Assembly (NCBI RefSeq): GCF_036864975.1
Contig: NZ_CP104311.1
Span: 441,501-505,500 of the forward strand
DNA length: 64,000 nucleotides
DNA from: Methylococcus capsulatus
GTDB lineage: Bacteria; Pseudomonadota; Gammaproteobacteria; Methylococcales; Methylococcaceae
Reading direction: 5' to 3'
Both the position numbers and the translations under genes were made by a program. A model generated the notes under the pieces. The model had not been told where the DNA came from. It did not search any database and saw only the letters and a program-made list of their open reading frames with translations. This document shows positions 37,042 to 46,076 of this stretch, piece by piece; position 1 is the first letter of the stretch; each line of letters starts with the position of its first letter.

Positions 37042-38125
37042 ACCAGTAGTCCAGACCCTGCTGCATGAGCCGGTGCCGCTCGCCGCGATCCAGGCCGGTC
37101 CACGGCCCAGGCGATCGCACCGCCCGGTAAAGCAGGTCGAACAGGAACAGATGGCGACGCAGGGTGCGGCGCACGCGGTGCGGCATGCGCGGATTAAATA
37201 CGCCCAGAATGGAGAACAACTGGCTCCAGTTCTTCCTGATCCAGGCCCAGGAGCCCAGCTCCAGCGTGAAAGGGATGAACTGGCCGTCCGGCTGTACTTC
37301 CCGATAGCAGTCGTAAAGGTAATCCCACAAATCACCGTGGGCGAGGTACTGGCGGGACTGCGGCTCCATGCAATAGACGTGGTTGGGATGGGTGCGGTCG
37401 AGCAGGTGTTTGAGCGCCACCGCTTCCGGCAGGTTCGGAAACGGCTCCCGCGTCTTCGCATAAGGAAACCAGAGTCGGTCGATCCGGCCATAGCCCGAGT
37501 GGACGTCCACGCTCAGGGCGATGCGTGCCGGAAAGATTTCCCGCCGCACGAAGTCGCACAATGCCTGCGCTTCGGTTTGCATCGGTGCATCGGCGGCACC
37601 CTGGTACCAGGGCAGGCTCGGCGACAGCCGCTGGCCCGCGAACAGATGCCAGCGCGAAAGCCCCTCTGCCTGCACCGGCGCGTTGCGCATGAGGTCGACG
37701 AATTCGCCATTGGAACGGCGCTTCAGATACATTCCGACGGGATTGACCAGCGGCACCATCAACAGCCGGGTCTTCCGCAGCATCTCCCGGGTCACCTCGT
37801 CCCAGCGGGCGAGTTCCAGGATGGTGCGCAGATAGGCGATCACCACACGGGTACCGATGCGTTCGAGACCGTGCACGCCGCCGAACAGCGCCAGCGCCGG
37901 CGTGGCAGGATCGGTCGGCCCGAAGCTGATTGCAAGCAATGGGAAGCTTTCCTCGCCATGGCGCAACCACGCCAGGGTTTCGACCCGGCCGAGCTCCGGG
38001 AACTCCTTCAGATGTTCCACCAGCAGCAGAATCTCGCGCAGCTCCGGCAGACCGCGCAACAGGTTGCGCGTGAGCGGCACGGCGTCGTTTTCGGTCCGGA
38101 AGAGCTGCTCGTGGGATGCGATCAT
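37034..38125 (-). CDS. M14-family zinc carboxypeptidase-like protein
   Basis: A 363-residue protein with M14 metallocarboxypeptidase features: zinc ligands in ALFGGVHGLERIG (HxxE), a third histidine in SVDVHSGYGRID, and a likely catalytic glutamate in PFTLELGSWAW. There is no signal peptide, so it is probably cytoplasmic. Similar proteins trim peptides or cleave amide bonds of cell-wall or modified peptides; the substrate is not known. Its 3' end overlaps the alpha/beta hydrolase gene. Upstream, 38126-38241 is a divergent promoter region shared with the next gene. Confidence 0.82.
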   Translation of the reverse strand: MIASHEQLFRTENDAVPLTRNLLRGLPELREILLLVEHLKEFPELGRVETLAWLRHGEESFPLLAISFGPTDPATPALALFGGVHGLERIGTRVVIAYLRTILELARWDEVTREMLRKTRLLMVPLVNPVGMYLKRRSNGEFVDLMRNAPVQAEGLSRWHLFAGQRLSPSLPWYQGAADAPMQTEAQALCDFVRREIFPARIALSVDVHSGYGRIDRLWFPYAKTREPFPNLPEAVALKHLLDRTHPNHVYCMEPQSRQYLAHGDLWDYLYDCYREVQPDGQFIPFTLELGSWAWIRKNWSQLFSILGVFNPRMPHRVRRTLRRHLFLFDLLYRAVRSPGPWTGLDRGERHRLMQQGLDYWYV

Positions 38126-38241
38126 GGCGCGGGCATTGTAGCCGTCCGAAGGCGGGGGTCAACCGAATGGCGGGATCGGGCCTCATGGCATGCCGGAGCA
38201 GCTGACGTTAGAATCTGCATCCCACGACGCCCCTGCTCTCC

Positions 38242-39441
38242 ATGATCTTGCACCCTTCCCTATTTAAGCCGGGGCGAAGCCCCCTCCTTCTGGCCATCCT
38301 CCTGCTGCTGCCGCTCACGGTCCGCGCCAAAGATGCGATGCGCGAAACCGAACTGCCTGCAGCGATCGACAACGAACTCACCTATCTGCTGGATTTCGTC
38401 GGCAAGAACCGGCTCGATCCCCACCGCTTCGATACCGCCCGCATCGGCCGGCTCCTCGATTTCATCGAAAGCCCCAAGAAAGACGACTGGATATACCGCG
38501 CCGGGGAGCGCGAGGGCGCAACTTCCGCCTACTACGAGTCGGACATCCGCCGCAGCCTGGACCACCTTCTGCGCCTGACCTACAGCAACGACATCCCTTC
38601 GGTGTTCACCGCCCCCTCCACCGTGCGCACCGAGCATTGGACCGCGGTCGACGCGCCGGGACAAAAGCTGCCGGCACTGTGGATCCAGCCGGCCACGCCG
38701 GACAAGCCGGTCGTGGTTACCGGAATGGAACACTTGGTCAATTCCCCGGACAGCCACTCCGGCGCCTATTACGAATACGACCTGTACCGCACCCTCATCC
38801 TGACCCGGGTGGGCGGGCGCAAGCTCTTGATCAGCCTCTCCAGCCAGACCGGCGAGTCCAGGGTCGGGCGCAAGGGCATCATCGTAGGACCGGACGACAA
38901 CTGGGACTATCTCTACACCGACCAGACCGGCCTGAACCGCACAGGACTCGGCTGGGCCAACACCTATATGTACGGCTCGCAATCGGTGGCATTCTACCTC
39001 GAAACCGGCGACACCCCGCCGAAAACGCGTTTCGGAGTGTTCAAATGGATCCGGGCCGGCTGGGCCGGCATCAACGTGGTCAACAGCCAACACATCTTCA
39101 GCGGCCTGCGACGCTTCGGCGAGGTGTTCAGGCAGATCGCCGAGCATCCGCGCACCGACGACACCATGGCACTGGCCCGGGACTTCCACGCCGTGTCACG
39201 CCTGCCGCTGGCCCGCCTGAAGCGGCTCGCACAGAACTACCTCACCGCATTGCGGAAGCGCTGCGAAGAGGAAGGACTGCTCGCCGATGGCGAGGTACAG
39301 GCCCTCTTTAGCGCCGGGCACTACCTGGAATCACTGAACCGGGACGACATGGAATCCATCCTGGCCATTGAGTACGCCAAACAGATGCTCGGCAAACCAC
39401 ATTACATCGACCTCGCGGACGAGTTCGCACTGACACGGTAA
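38242..39441 (+). CDS. Exported protein of unknown function
   Basis: A 399-residue protein with a signal peptide (hydrophobic PLLLAILLLLPLTVRAKD). I do not recognise the family. The mature protein has no cysteines and no metal or nucleotide motifs that I can name. Segments such as WIYRAGEREGATSAYYESDI, SLSSQTGESRVGRKG and WDYLYTDQTGLNRTGLGWAN look conserved-domain-like, with an aromatic-rich core and a helical C-terminus. Divergent from the M14 peptidase gene. Confidence 0.75.
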   Translation: MILHPSLFKPGRSPLLLAILLLLPLTVRAKDAMRETELPAAIDNELTYLLDFVGKNRLDPHRFDTARIGRLLDFIESPKKDDWIYRAGEREGATSAYYESDIRRSLDHLLRLTYSNDIPSVFTAPSTVRTEHWTAVDAPGQKLPALWIQPATPDKPVVVTGMEHLVNSPDSHSGAYYEYDLYRTLILTRVGGRKLLISLSSQTGESRVGRKGIIVGPDDNWDYLYTDQTGLNRTGLGWANTYMYGSQSVAFYLETGDTPPKTRFGVFKWIRAGWAGINVVNSQHIFSGLRRFGEVFRQIAEHPRTDDTMALARDFHAVSRLPLARLKRLAQNYLTALRKRCEEEGLLADGEVQALFSAGHYLESLNRDDMESILAIEYAKQMLGKPHYIDLADEFALTR

Positions 39442-39553
39442 TACACATCGCATCGGCATGAAGGCAAAAAAGCATTCGTCATCCTCCGGCAATCGTCCTG
39501 TAACGGCCGATTGCTAGCATTCTTGGTTCATTTCAACCCAAGGTAGAAGAACC

Positions 39554-40957
39554 ATGCCCAAGACATTGCTGTCTCAAAGCCTTGCCCCGGCGCTGTTCGC
39601 CGCGACAGTCTGCCATGCCGGTACAGACCTCATCGCCATCGGCACCGTCGACCCGGCTTCCTCCGACCGGGCGCCTCGAACCCACGCTCCTTTGGAAAAC
39701 GGCGTCAGCGGCAACCTCCTCGGCGGCCTGGGCTCCGGGCTGGCCTGGGCCGGCGGCCCCCTGTTCATCGCCGCTCCCGATCGCGGCCCGAACGCCACGC
39801 CCTACAACCCGCTAGTGGACGACACCACCTCCTACATCAACCGCTTCCATACCCTCCATTTCCGGCTCAAGCGCAACAGCAGTGGCTCGGGTCTCCCGTT
39901 CATCCTGAAACCCGAGCTGCTCTCCACCACGCTCCTCGCCAGCACGACGCCGCTCGTCTATGGAACCGGCGCCCTCGGCACCGATACCAGCCATACCCTG
40001 GGAAGTGGAGCGCCGACATTGAACGGCAGACGCAGCTTCTATTTCAGCGGCCGCTCGGACAATTTCGAGCCCGCCGCCCCCTCGACCAATCCCGACAACG
40101 GCAGGCTGGACCCGGAAGGCATCCGCATCTCCAATGACGGTCGCAGCGTATTCGTCTCCGACGAATACGGCCCCTACGTTTACCAGTTCGACCGTATCAG
40201 CGGTAAACGGATCAAATCGTTCACTCTGCCAGACCACTTCGCCGTCACGACCCTGAGCCCCAGAGGCGCTGACGAAATCGCCGGCAACACCGCAGGGCGC
40301 ATCGCCAACAAAGGCATGGAGGGCCTGGCCATCACACCGGACGGCAAGACCCTGGTTGGCATCATGCAGACCAACCTGGCGCAGGACAAAAAGAACAGCG
40401 TCCGTATCATCACACTCAGCATCGCGAGCGGCATGACCCACGAGTACGCCTACCGGCTGACGGAAGGCTCCGGCGTCAGTGAAATCCTCGCGATCAACAA
40501 TCACGAATTCCTGGTGGACGAACGCGACGGCAAGGGACTGGGCGACGACAGCGCCGCCAAGGTCAAAAAGCTGTTCAAGATCGACCTCGCCGGCGCCGCC
40601 GACGTGAGTGGAATCAGCGGCGATCTGTCCGCCTACGCCGTCCCCAAAACCCTGTTCCTGGATTTCAAGGCCGCCCTGGTCGACGCCGGCATCAGCGCCT
40701 ACGACATCCCATCCAAGATCGAAGGCATCGCATTCGGCCCGGATGTCATGATCGACGGCCGGAAGCGACACACGCTGTTCGTCGCCAACGACAACGACTT
40801 CCTGCCAAGCATCACCGACTCCTATCACCCCAACGGCGTCGCCAATCCGAACAATTTCTATGTGTTCGCCTTTGACGATGTCGACCTGGGCACCGACGCG
40901 GGAGGAAAGCCGACGGTGTTCCAGAAACAGAAAATCCTCGAAGCTTCCTTCCGGTAA
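39554..40957 (+). CDS. Exported esterase-like protein of the phytase-like family
   Basis: A 467-residue exported protein (signal peptide MPKTLLSQSLAPALFAATVCHA). It shows the pattern of the 'esterase-like activity of phytase' family (PF13449), a beta-propeller: GLGSGLAWAGGPLFIAAPDRGP, PEGIRISNDGRSVFVSDEYGPYVYQFD, GMEGLAITPDGKTLVGIMQ and KIEGIAFGPDVMIDGRKRHTLF. Relatives act on phosphate or carboxyl esters, with calcium binding. Gene start has a weak AAGG site. A small hairpin TCCCGC-GGTA-GCGGGA follows at 40958-40973. Confidence 0.85.
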   Translation: MPKTLLSQSLAPALFAATVCHAGTDLIAIGTVDPASSDRAPRTHAPLENGVSGNLLGGLGSGLAWAGGPLFIAAPDRGPNATPYNPLVDDTTSYINRFHTLHFRLKRNSSGSGLPFILKPELLSTTLLASTTPLVYGTGALGTDTSHTLGSGAPTLNGRRSFYFSGRSDNFEPAAPSTNPDNGRLDPEGIRISNDGRSVFVSDEYGPYVYQFDRISGKRIKSFTLPDHFAVTTLSPRGADEIAGNTAGRIANKGMEGLAITPDGKTLVGIMQTNLAQDKKNSVRIITLSIASGMTHEYAYRLTEGSGVSEILAINNHEFLVDERDGKGLGDDSAAKVKKLFKIDLAGAADVSGISGDLSAYAVPKTLFLDFKAALVDAGISAYDIPSKIEGIAFGPDVMIDGRKRHTLFVANDNDFLPSITDSYHPNGVANPNNFYVFAFDDVDLGTDAGGKPTVFQKQKILEASFR

Positions 40958-41392
40958 TCCCGCGGTAGCGGGAGGCGCTCCGCTGCCAGGCGGCGCGTCT
41001 CCTCGGCTTGGCTCCGGATCCGATCGGGTCCGGCTTGCGTGATCAGCCTCGGCTCAAACCTCTTACCGCTGTTGTCTCCTTATGTGGCAATCTGCGTGAT
41101 CAAATGCCTGATGCGAAAGAAAAGGGAATCGAAAGAACCACCCGTGCGAAGTTCATCGATGCGGTGCTGTTTACGTCTTTGGCACTTTGGTATCGCCCTC
41201 GGCATGCGGCGGAATTCAAAGCGAGGCAACGGCAGTGGCCATACTAAAACGCACCTCTAACCTGTCAGTCGAGAGGGACTGCGCAAAAGCGAGCAGCCCC
41301 TCACTTCTAGCCCCCGATAAGAGGCGCGAGCAAAGTCCTCCCGCTGAACGGGCTGTTTGTTGGAATAATCGGTTCGCTCAACGAGCCGGGTT
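40958..41392. other. Non-coding border of the mobile-element block
   Basis: No gene is evident. Contents: a hairpin at 40958-40973 (TCCCGC/GCGGGA), perhaps a weak terminator for the phytase-like gene; a stretch around 41020-41070 that is a diverged copy of the sequence around the end of pqiC at 47873-47925; and an imperfect hairpin at about 41271-41310 (GAGGGACTGCGC, AAAA, then GCGAGCAGCCCCTC). The last part, from 41307, is the tail fused to the truncated IS110 frame. Confidence 0.5.
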
Positions 41393-42002
41393 CAACGCGG
41401 GATGCGCGCCGGCGTCCGACTTGGGCCAGCTTGGCGAGTTGTTCGACGGGCTGGCCGGCGATCAGGCCTTCGATCATGGCGCGAGCGGAAACACCGTCGA
41501 TATCGGCCACCACCGCGCCCAGCTTGATGCCAGCATCGTCGAGTAGCTTATGCAGGCGATTCTTTTCACTGGCCTGCATCTGGCTGAGCTTCTGCCGGTA
41601 GCGGGAGACCGGCCGCAGTTCGCGCAGGTCCTTGGGCGGAATGAAGCTGGGACGGACCAGCCCGAAACGGCCCAGTTGCGCCAGCCATTGCGAGTCGGCG
41701 ATATCGGTCTTGCGACCGGGAACAGTCTTCACATGACGGGCATTGACCCCTTGGGCGGGAATGCCGGCCGCCTCCAGTGCGGCGTAGATGCTTTTCCAAT
41801 AGATCCCGGTGCTTTCCATGATGACTCGTTCCACGCCCAAAGATTGCAACCAGGCCACCCACTCGCGCACATCACGCTTAAAGCCTGTGAATTGGCGTTG
41901 TTGTTTGGACAGGCTACCGTCGGCCTGTTCCATCCACACGGTGAGGACATACAGCATGCGATGCACATCCAGACCGGCAACACAGCGATAGAGGGGTTTC
42001 AT
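41393..42002 (-). pseudogene. IS110-family transposase, N-terminal half only
   Basis: About 200 residues of an IS110-type transposase. The DEDD domain acids are visible in CVAGLDVHR, IMESTGIYW and PGRKTDIADSQWLAQL. Family likeness continues to PVEQLAKLAQ, near 41395, and then stops; the frame runs on to 41307 in unrelated residues. The C-terminal domain with the catalytic serine is missing, so it cannot transpose. Start MKPLYRCVAGLD at 42002. The side that would carry the element's left end is 42003 onward. Confidence 0.85.
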
Positions 42003-42400
42003 AGCGGACCTCCCAGGATTAGACTGCGATCATGGAAGACAGCGGGCATGCCAGTCCCGACGGCTTGCGTCCAAACCACTGGCGCAGCTCACTTTGACCT
42101 AAGCGTTCTCAAAAGAACCATCGGGGGTGCGATGGGGCCAGGCAGAATCGGGTTAGGCGTCGGGGTCGGACCACCAAACGTACAACGATCTCTTGTCCGC
42201 CATCTTCCAACCTCAAGGATGGCACGAATTCACACCGGCTTTCATGCTCAGGGGCGAGCGGGAAGCCGATCATGATTGGTTAGGTGTTACGTCCAGGACG
42301 ATCCTATAGACGAAAGGCGTTATCCGTTATTCTATGCGCGAGCGCTGTTGACGGCGCATTTCGCGCCATCATGTGATATCGACGTAAGAGAGTCCGTCCC
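42003..42400. other. Non-coding stretch between IS110 and IS481-like fragments
   Basis: No gene is supported. The part next to 42003 may be the left-end non-coding region of the truncated IS110 element. At 42353-42367 is a small hairpin (GGCGC, ATTTC, GCGCC) just ahead of the IS481-like start at 42401, plausibly that element's terminal region. Between them is unremarkable sequence. Confidence 0.45.
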
Positions 42401-42620
42401 ATGCAGATCGCTCTGCATAAACCAGCCCGCACGACACCCGCCGTACGTGCGGAGATCGCGCAAAGCGAGGATCCCATCCGGGTGTTGGCGCGCCGGTACA
42501 CCGTGACGGAGGCCACCGTCCGCCAGTGGAAATCGCGCACGGCGTTCAACGACCGGTCGCCCACGGCGCAGCGCCTGCAAACCACGCTGATCCCGGCGCA
42601 AGAAGCCCTTGTGGTGTATC
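42401..42620 (+). pseudogene. IS481-like transposase, N-terminal fragment cut by an ISAs1 element
   Basis: About 73 codons of a helix-turn-helix transposase or integrase of the IS481 type. Characteristic pieces are MQIALHKPARTTPAVRAEI, VLARRYTVTEATVRQWKSR and TAQRLQTTLIPAQEALVV. Likeness ends exactly where the ISAs1 inverted repeat begins at 42621. The continuation of this gene is not found beyond the inserted element, so a deletion followed or accompanied the insertion. Confidence 0.72.
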
Positions 42621-43799
42621 CAGGGCCGTTCAATGCTGAAAAATTGCTGCAAGAAGTCGGGATTTTCAAAGAGGTTCCCGTTGTCCGCCCTGAAACAAAG
42701 CCTGCTGGCCATTCCGGATCATCGCCGTGCCCAAGGGCGGCTGTTCGACCGGCCACATAGGCTCCTTTTCAGCATCTTGGCGATCCTGAGCGGCGCGAAG
42801 TCCTACCGGCGTATGCAATCAGTTCCTGTACACCCATCCGGCGGCTTTGAACCCGGCCTACGGTTGCCGGTGGCGGCGCACGCCGGTTTACCGTTCGATC
42901 CGCTATGCCTTGCAGGGCTTGGATGTGCAAGCCCTGGCGCCGCAGTTTCGCGCCCATGCCGCGCGCTTGGCCGAAGGGGCGGCGGTGATTGCGCTCGACG
43001 GCAAGACCTTGCGCGGCAGCCTGGACCGTTTCGAGGACCGCAAGGCCGCCCGGGTGCTCAGCGCCTTCGCCACCGAAGAGCGGATCGTGCTGGGCCAGAT
43101 CCTGATCGAGGATGCGGGCAAGGACCATGAAATCCAGGCGGCCCAGCGCCTCATCGAAACCTTGGGATTGAGCGGGCGGCTCTATACGCTCGATGCCCTC
43201 CACCTTCAAAAAACGGTTGAAACCGTGCTTGCCACCGGCAACGACCTCCTGGTGCAGCTCAAAGGCAATCATCCCAAGCGGCTGGCCGCGGTGCGGACGC
43301 TATGCCAGAGCCGAGCCCACGCCGAACAGCACTACACCGTCGACCAGGGCCGGCGCAACCGCATCGAACAGCGCACCCTGCGCCTGTGGCCGCTCCCGCG
43401 GGCAGCGGCGCCGAACCCTGGCACGACCACTTCCAGACCGTGATCGAGGTGCAGCGCCAGACCGAAGTGTTCAACCCCTACCGCCGCTGTTTCGAGCCCC
43501 GCCAGGAACCCCCCGCCTATTATTTGGCGACCTGCACGGCCTCGGCGGCCACGGTAGCTCAGGTCATCCGCGGCCATTGGGCCATCGAAAACCGCCTTCA
43601 CCATGGGCTCGATGTCTCACTCGACGAGGACTCCAGCCGCATCCGCAAAAATCCCGGCGTCTTTGCCCTGCTGCGCCATTTCGCCTTGAACCTCTTGCGA
43701 CACAATGGACAAGCCAACATCCGACAAGCCCTTTTCGACAATGCCCTCTGCCTGCAGCGGCTCTTGGACTATGAGGGGATATAGCGTTGAACAACCCTG
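42621..43799 (+). mobile_element. ISAs1-family insertion sequence, decayed
   Basis: Terminal inverted repeats are visible: CAGGGCCGTTCAATGCTG at 42621-42638 and, as reverse complement at 43782-43799, CAGGGTTGTTCAACGCTA (14 of 18 matching). The 1.18 kb between them holds one transposase gene broken by two frameshifts. No target duplication is evident at the ends. The left side cuts an IS481-like gene and the right side abuts a truncated unknown gene, so it sits between two damaged genes. Confidence 0.8.
42636..43784 (+). pseudogene. ISAs1-family transposase with two frameshifts
   Basis: Three frames together give one DDE transposase. Part 1 (to about 42815): LLAIPDHRRAQGRLFDRPHR and ILAILSGAKSYRRM. 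Part 2 (about 42818-43400): QFLYTHPAALNPAYG, VIALDGKTLRGSLDRF with the first catalytic Asp, and LYTLDALHLQKTVE with the second. Part 3 (about 43400-43784): HFQTVIEVQRQTEVF and HWAIENRLHHGLDVSLDED with the catalytic Glu. The shifts lie near 42811-42820 and near 43400. All three acids survive, so decay is recent, but no complete protein is made without frameshifting. Confidence 0.85.
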
Positions 43800-44146
43800 G
43801 GCTGCACGCAGACGGAGTGATCTCAATTGGCGGCATCATCACACGCGGGGAGACACTGCAGAACTCTCTTCGTGAGATCGTTGCCGACTTCGCACGTACG
43901 CGCGGTTTAAGCCAGATAGATGCGCTTTCTGAGTATTACTCGCCAACAACCCGCCAGCGGGCTCTGATCGAGAGGGCAGTCGTAGCAAGAGGTTCATTTG
44001 AAGATGGCTGGGCCCATGTTTTCGTCTCGGATAAGTTCGGAGAAGCCACTACCCATTGGCGAAAACTTGAAGATCGTGTTCGGCGCGGTGTAGGGAATCC
44101 ATGCCCGCTTTTGCTTATTGGCCTTCCGAAGGCTATTGTGGAATGA
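43800..44146 (+). pseudogene. 5'-truncated gene of unknown function beside a DNA methyltransferase
   Basis: An open frame enters from the ISAs1 inverted repeat and ends at TGA 44144. The residues, such as ISIGGIITRGETLQNSLREI, DALSEYYSPTTRQRALIERA and WRKLEDRVRRGVGNPCPLLLIG, look like the C-terminal part of a real protein; the N-terminus was removed by the insertion. I do not recognise it. The end is 16 bases before the MT-A70 methyltransferase, so a cognate restriction endonuclease remnant is a reasonable guess from position only. Confidence 0.55.
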
Positions 44147-44162
44147 ACTGGGGGAGAAAATA

Positions 44163-44852
44163 ATGGCTGGGAAAATCTATAACATTGCGGAACCTAATCC
44201 TTCGGAAGACTTGCTCGCGAAGATGGCGGGGCAGTTTTCCACGATACTGGCAGATCCGCCCTGGCAGTTCCAGAACAAGACCGGAAAGGTGGCACCAGAA
44301 CACAGACGACTGCTGCGCTATCCGACCATGGAATTGAAGGAAATCATCGAACTTCCAGTGTCCAAGTTGGCGGCTGCGCGTTCCCATCTGTACTTGTGGG
44401 TTCCGAATGCCCTTCTTCAAGAAGGGCTCAAGGTCATGGAAGCATGGGGCTTTACCTACAAGACCAACCTCGTTTGGTACAAGACGAGGAAAGACGGTGG
44501 CCCAGACGGGCGTGGGGTCGGGTTCTATTTCCGCAACGTAACGGAACTCGTTCTGTTCGGGGTACGTGGGAGCATGCGAACCCTTGGCCCTGGACGGACT
44601 CAGGTCAATCTCTTCTCGTCTCGAAAGCGGGAGCATTCAAGAAAGCCTGATCAAATCTACGATCTCATAGAGTCGTGCTCTCCGGGGCCCTACCTAGAGT
44701 TGTTTGCGAGATTTCCGCGCGAGGGTTGGAAGCAGTGGGGCAATGAAAATGTCGAGGAGAACTCATACTACGGAGTGGCGAAGCGAAAGGGGCATTCGGA
44801 CCATCAGCTTAGGCTGTTGGAGTCCCCACGGGGCTATCGCGTGGAGAAATGA
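44163..44852 (+). CDS. MT-A70-family adenine-specific DNA methyltransferase
   Basis: A 229-residue MT-A70 methyltransferase. The catalytic motif is D31-P32-P33-W34 (TILADPPWQF); further family blocks are HLYLWVPNALLQEGLKVMEA, FTYKTNLVWYK, GRGVGFYFRNVTELVLFGVRG and ELFARFPREGWKQWGNE, with FxGxG-like AdoMet features near the end. It probably makes N6-methyladenine in DNA; M.MunI is a restriction-linked relative. Start at 44163 with GGGGGAG upstream. It is intact, but its upstream partner gene is truncated and a group II intron sits 6 bases after its stop. Confidence 0.88.
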   Translation: MAGKIYNIAEPNPSEDLLAKMAGQFSTILADPPWQFQNKTGKVAPEHRRLLRYPTMELKEIIELPVSKLAAARSHLYLWVPNALLQEGLKVMEAWGFTYKTNLVWYKTRKDGGPDGRGVGFYFRNVTELVLFGVRGSMRTLGPGRTQVNLFSSRKREHSRKPDQIYDLIESCSPGPYLELFARFPREGWKQWGNENVEENSYYGVAKRKGHSDHQLRLLESPRGYRVEK

Positions 44853-45099
44853 CGCCGAATCGGGTAACCGGGGGTCTCTAACCCCCAGTCCCCACACCAC
44901 CACGGCATGCGGGTCCGCTACCTTCGCGATTCACGAGAAGGGAGCACACGACGATGTCAGGCGTAGCCATGGGCCTTCATCCACAGATCGCGGATCGAGA
45001 TCAGCCCCTGGGTCTTCAGCCATTGGTTGATCATCCCGGTCTGGGTCGCCAGCGTCCGCGACAGGCGCCAGTCGCTGTTGCGGAGTCCATCCTTGGAGT

Positions 45100-45140
45100 C
45101 CGCCCTCCGGGCCAGCCTGCGGCTGTCCAAAATCGTTTTG
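45100..45140. repeat. Three-hairpin repeat, copy in maturase 3' part (truncated)
   Basis: Contains GCCCTCCGGGC, CAGCCTGCGGCTG and CAAAATCGTTTTG, the same order as the copy at 46937-46985 but with the third hairpin's loop lost. It interrupts the maturase frame between AILTAVSS and the following NSDWRLSRTLATQTG. Confidence 0.6.
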
Positions 45141-45294
45141 TGCTGCTGACCGCCGTTAGGATCGCCTGGCGTTTGCTCGTTCCCAGAGCCAACAGGTTCT
45201 TGACCTTGGTGCGCACGTAGCGCCACTGTTTCCAGTAGCACATGCGCACCCGGCGCCGAAGCCAGTGGTCGAGCTGTGGCGCACCATCCCTGGC

Positions 45295-45347
45295 GCGCCC
45301 CCTTCGGGCGCACTCGCGTGCGACCTATTTCGCTCCCGGCGAAATAG
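45295..45347. repeat. Three-hairpin repeat, copy in maturase middle
   Basis: Hairpin 1 GCGCCC-CCTTC-GGGCGC (45295-45311), hairpin 2 GCAC-TCGC-GTGC (45310-45321), hairpin 3 CTATTTCGC-TCCCG-GCGAAATAG (45325-45347). It splits the maturase frame between GISVTHARSP and LDHWLRRRVRMCYW and creates a stop codon. Stem bases differ from other copies but pair, while the TCCCG loop is unchanged. Confidence 0.65.
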
Positions 45348-46027
45348 TCGGGGATCGGGCGTGAGTCACCGAGATGCCAAAGTAACCCATCCAGCCGCGG
45401 ACGTATTGGGCCAGCTTGTGAAACCGGTAAGCCATCGAGACGCCCCAACTGCGCCCAGTCAGTTTCCGAACCTGGTGCTTGAAGTCCTCGAACGCCCGGT
45501 CGGACCAGCGCAGCTTGGTTCCCTGGAAATTGAACCCCAGGAATTCGGCTGTGTTGGTCTTGACCACCCGACTTTTCTGCTCGTTGACCACCAGCTTGAG
45601 CTTGCGGGTCAGGAAGCGTGTGACGCTGTCCTTGACCCGCTCACCGGCCCGCTGACTCTTCACCAGAATCACCAGGTCGTCCGCATAGCGGACGAATCGG
45701 TGGCCACGCCCTTCCAATTCCTTGTCCAGATATCCTCCAACAGGATGTTGGTGAGCAACGGCGACAGTGGGCCGCCTTGCGGCGTCCCCAATTCCGTTGC
45801 CTGGATGGATTCTCCGACCAGAACACCTGCCCGCAGGTAGCGGCCAATCAATGCCAACAACCGCTTGTCGCCGAGCTTGCGGGCCACGCGGGCCAGCAAG
45901 ACATCGTGCTGAACGTGGTCGAAAAATTTCGCCAAGTCCAGGTCGACAGCGATACGGTAACCGGCCTCAAGATGGGCTTGTACCTGTCTCAGCGCTCCAT
46001 GGGCAGAGCGTCCCGGTCGAAAGCCGA

Positions 46028-46076
46028 CAAAATCGTCGGGAACGATTTTGGACAGCCGAAGGCGGGTCCGAAGGAC
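46028..46076. repeat. Three-hairpin repeat, inverted copy inside the RT domain
   Basis: In inverted order: CAAAATCG-TCGGGAA-CGATTTTG (46028-46050), then GGACAGCCGAAGGC, then GTCC-GAA-GGAC (46066-46076). It adds about 20 residues (LRTRLRLSKIVPDD) in frame between FSES and FVGFRPGRSAH, a spot where ordinary intron RTs read directly into YGFRPGRSAH. Confidence 0.6.

Noticed and set aside
37042..37491. N-terminal extension of the alpha/beta hydrolase frame to 37491
   Set aside because: The extension overlaps the M14 peptidase on the same strand in another frame and has no hydrolase-like residues.
41271..41310. Possible integron attC-like site
   Set aside because: The hairpin lacks the RYYYAAC/GTTRRRY boundary pattern and no integrase or cassette is nearby.
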